From Candidatus Daviesbacteria bacterium (GTDB lineage Bacteria > Patescibacteriota > Microgenomatia > Daviesbacterales > UBA10151), in the NCBI GenBank assembly GCA_003519445.1, contig DOWS01000040.1, positions 1-32,133 of the forward strand: DNA of 32,133 nt. The letters run 5' to 3'. Both the position numbers and the translations under genes were made by a program. The first letter of the stretch is position 1, and each line of letters begins with the position of its first letter. Shown piece after piece: positions 29,989 to 32,133 of this stretch. The notes beneath the pieces are model-generated. The model saw nothing but the letters and a program-made list of their open reading frames with translations. It searched no databases and was not told where the DNA came from.

Positions 29989-30827
29989 TGAATTACCCTT
30001 TGTGGGAATGGGATTTCAATGCCATTTTTATCAAAAGCAATTTTTAAGCGCTTCCTTAATTCTCCCGAAACATCCCATTGCTTGAGAGGCTTTGTTTCTC
30101 CCAGTATTTTGATAACGATTGCCGAATCAGCAAAATCATCAACCCGCAAAAATTGGGGCGCCTTGATAATCATTTCCTTCCAGTTTTTATCCTTCGCTAA
30201 CTCCTTACCGACATTATTCACAACCTTAATAACCTTTTCCAAATCGGAATTATAAGAGACACCGATATTTAAATTAACCCTGGCAAAGTATTTTGATAAG
30301 TTTGATGCAGTTTTAATTTCTCCATTAGGGACATGATGGACCACCCCGTCCAAATCCCGCAAAATAGTAGTCCGTAGGGTAACTTTTTCCACAAGGCCGC
30401 AAGTATCCCCAAAACAAGCCACATCGCCAACCCTATATTGATTTTCTAAAATTATGAAAAAGCCGGAGATTAAATCCTTAATCAGGTACTGGCCTCCAAA
30501 ACCAAAAGCCAAGCCTATTATCCCTGCTCCGGCGATCAGAGGAGCGGTATTGATCCCTATTTCAGATAGAATCATAAGCACTGCCAGCAGCCAAACTATT
30601 ATTACGATCGCCTGATGAAAAACTGTAATAAGAGTTTCCTGCCTTTTCTTTTCAGCCTCTATAGAGATAAACCGGTCAGTAGTCACTGCCTTACGAATCC
30701 CTTTATCAATTAAAATAAAAGAAAATTTATGTACAACAAAAGTTCCGACAAGAATTAATAGGATCTTGAGCCCGTGATCAAAAAACCAGGAAAGAATATT
30801 ATCGGGAAGATACTTTAAAAGTTCCAT
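29976..30827 (-). CDS. mscS: MscS-family mechanosensitive channel
   Basis: 283 residues. Three hydrophobic segments in the first ~125 residues; the pore helix and beta domain are recognisable from LIAGAGIIGLAFGFGGQYLIKDLISGFFIILENQYRVGDV. The cytoplasmic part includes VHHVPNGEIKTASNLSK. It opens on hypo-osmotic shock to let solutes out, which complements the neighbouring osmolyte-synthesis genes. I take the ATG at 30827 rather than the GTG at 30845, because an extended -10 (TG-A-TATCCT) covers the GTG. It is convergent with otsB. Confidence 0.9.
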   Translation of the reverse strand: MELLKYLPDNILSWFFDHGLKILLILVGTFVVHKFSFILIDKGIRKAVTTDRFISIEAEKKRQETLITVFHQAIVIIVWLLAVLMILSEIGINTAPLIAGAGIIGLAFGFGGQYLIKDLISGFFIILENQYRVGDVACFGDTCGLVEKVTLRTTILRDLDGVVHHVPNGEIKTASNLSKYFARVNLNIGVSYNSDLEKVIKVVNNVGKELAKDKNWKEMIIKAPQFLRVDDFADSAIVIKILGETKPLKQWDVSGELRKRLKIAFDKNGIEIPFPQRVIHQAE

Positions 30828-30835
30828 CAAGTTAC

Positions 30836-30889
30836 AGGATATCACATCAAATCAATCTCCCTCAACATTCAAAATTTCTGATATAGTAT
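30836..30889. promoter_or_regulatory. divergent promoters for mscS(-) and the hydrolase(+)
   Basis: Minus strand: TG-A-TATCCT (30844-30836), 8 nt before the ATG at 30827. Plus strand: TG-A-TATAGT (30879-30887), 8 nt before the ATG at 30896; an overlapping TAGTAT (30884-30889) is an alternative. No convincing -35 boxes. Confidence 0.45.
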
Positions 30890-30895
30890 TCTATA

Positions 30896-32092
30896 ATGGG
30901 AAACTTAAAAAAATCTATCTTTAAATTACTGCTTGAAAATAGACGAGAGGCAAAAGAGTATCAGTACACAGTCCCCTCTCCCGATAGTTATCCTTATCAA
31001 TGGCTGTGGGATTCCTGCTTTCATGCTATCATTCTCACCCACTACAACACCGGGGATGCTAAAAAAGAATTATTATCTCTCGTAGCCAAACAGTTTACCA
31101 ACGGAATGATACCTCACATGAACTATTGGCAAGAACCTGAAAAAACGAATTTCCCTAAGATTGATTGGGGGAAAGAAGATAGTTCATCAATTACTCAGCC
31201 ACCAATGCTTGCTTACGCAGTTTGGCAGATTTATCAAAAAGATCAAGACTTAGAGTTTTTATCTAACATATATGGTCATATAAAACGTTTTTATGATTAC
31301 CTTTTAAAAGAGAGAGATCCGAGAGGACATCATCTAGTCAGCATTATCAACCCAGATGAATCTGGAGAGGATAACTCTCCTCGTTTTGATCTTCCTTTGA
31401 ATCTACCGCCCAAACAAACAATTGAAGAAAATTATAAAAAAAGGCTTGAATTAATTAGTAAGAATCATAAATGTAATTTTGATGCACCTTTTTGTATGAA
31501 AAACTTTTTTTGGGCTAAAGATGTACCATTCAACTCCATTTTAGTTGAAAATTTAAAGATCTTGTCATCTATAGCCGATAAATTAAACTTTGATGAAGAA
31601 AGTGAATATTATCATCATCAGGCATCGCTTATAAAGGAGGCGATGAGAAGTTTAATGCTTGAAGACGGAATTTTTTGGTCAACATATGGAAAGGATTATA
31701 AAAAAATTAAAGTTAAAACTTGGGCAATTTTTTCCCCTTTATTTGCTAAAGTTGCAACTGATTCGGAAGCGAAGAATTTAATTAAAAACTATTTTTTAAA
31801 TCCAGATGAATTTTATCTACCTTTTATCCTTCCAACAACTTCAAAGTCTGACCCGGCTTTTGATCCAAAGGGATTCTGGCGTGGTCCAATTTGGATCTCA
31901 ACGAACTGGATAGTTTTTAAAGGATTAAAAAATTATGGGTTTGAGGTGGAAGCTAAATATCTGCTTGATTGTTCTATCAAATTATTAGAAAAATCTGGCT
32001 TTAGGGAACAATATAATCCGCTTACCGGTGAAGGGTTTGGTGCGAGAAACTTTACATGGGGTGGCCTAATTGCAGATATGTTAGAAAATTAA
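30896..32092 (+). CDS. (alpha/alpha)6 glycoside hydrolase, GH63-type (glucosyl/mannosylglycerate hydrolase-like)
   Basis: 398 residues, no signal peptide, so probably cytoplasmic. Key segments: QWLWDSCFHA (35-44), DESGEDNSPRFD (154-165) with Asp159 as the likely general acid, GFWRGPIWISTNW (about 336-348) and YNPLTGEGFGARNF (373-386) with Glu379 as the likely general base. The ESGxDNSPRxD plus PLTGEG pair is what I know from bacterial glucosylglycerate and mannosylglycerate hydrolases of GH63; trehalases (GH37) share the fold, so trehalose is an alternative substrate. It probably recycles a compatible solute. Divergent from mscS, with otsAB on the far side. Nothing further is recognisable in the 41 bases after its stop. 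Confidence 0.8.
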   Translation: MGNLKKSIFKLLLENRREAKEYQYTVPSPDSYPYQWLWDSCFHAIILTHYNTGDAKKELLSLVAKQFTNGMIPHMNYWQEPEKTNFPKIDWGKEDSSSITQPPMLAYAVWQIYQKDQDLEFLSNIYGHIKRFYDYLLKERDPRGHHLVSIINPDESGEDNSPRFDLPLNLPPKQTIEENYKKRLELISKNHKCNFDAPFCMKNFFWAKDVPFNSILVENLKILSSIADKLNFDEESEYYHHQASLIKEAMRSLMLEDGIFWSTYGKDYKKIKVKTWAIFSPLFAKVATDSEAKNLIKNYFLNPDEFYLPFILPTTSKSDPAFDPKGFWRGPIWISTNWIVFKGLKNYGFEVEAKYLLDCSIKLLEKSGFREQYNPLTGEGFGARNFTWGGLIADMLEN

Positions 32093-32133
32093 GTTTGTTA
32101 TTGACTTAAAATTTTGTTGTAGATCTGCTCATT

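Noticed and set aside
1..32133. CRISPR array, insertion sequence, prophage or toxin-antitoxin pair
   Set aside because: No regularly spaced direct repeats, transposase, integrase or phage genes, and no recognisable toxin-antitoxin pair were found on either strand.
32093..32133. TTGACT at 32101 as a promoter for a gene beyond the window
   Set aside because: No -10 box at suitable spacing is visible before the window ends.

Overview
The window looks like part of a small, AT-rich, densely packed bacterial genome, most likely a Candidate Phyla Radiation (Patescibacteria) member, perhaps Microgenomates-like. The reasons are shortened versions of conserved proteins (a release factor 1 with a reduced N-terminal domain, a YchF lacking its coiled-coil arm), a compact type IV pilus locus, overlapping genes throughout, and many proteins I cannot place. 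TGA is used as a stop, so this is not a UGA-recoded lineage. The lineage is inference from gene content; there is no rRNA here.

Layout. (1) 1-5961, minus strand: a metallo-beta-lactamase-fold protein, dnaB, then pilB, pilC and two prepilins, with the decayed remnant of a four-helix-bundle gene between pilC and the pilins. (2) 6002-9591: two secreted or anchored proteins, a sugar nucleotidyltransferase and four small unknown genes. (3) 9606-16972: a histidine operon, hisG-hisD-hisC::phosphatase-hisB-hisH-hisF-hisI-hisE-hisS-like. Its genes overlap, and it is preceded by a consensus promoter and a well-supported T-box leader whose specifier candidate (CAC) and UGGG bulge both fit tRNA-His. hisA is absent. 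(4) 16978-19137: an EamA transporter, bL31 and release factor 1. (5) 19109-24175, minus strand: rpsF-ssb-rpsR followed by two unknown genes, a C-terminal processing protease and an HtrA-like protein whose catalytic Ser is Thr. (6) 24229-26079, minus: a PlsC-like acyltransferase and YchF. (7) 26150-32092: an osmolyte region with a membrane-anchored OtsA bearing a sensor-like and HAMP-like N-terminus, OtsB with an extra C-terminal domain, an MscS channel, and a GH63-type hydrolase resembling glucosyl/mannosylglycerate hydrolases.

Two genome-wide habits are visible. First, genes that start a transcription unit commonly have a -10 box only 7-10 nt before the start codon, so their mRNAs should be leaderless or nearly so, while genes inside operons have AAGGAG-type Shine-Dalgarno sites. 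Second, short GC-rich or palindromic repeats lie in frame inside conserved genes (prfA, rpsR, ychF), much like the palindromic elements of Rickettsia.

The best candidates for something new are the reduced T-box leader with the rearranged his operon it controls, the in-frame repeats in essential genes, and the sensor-OtsA / extended-OtsB pair.
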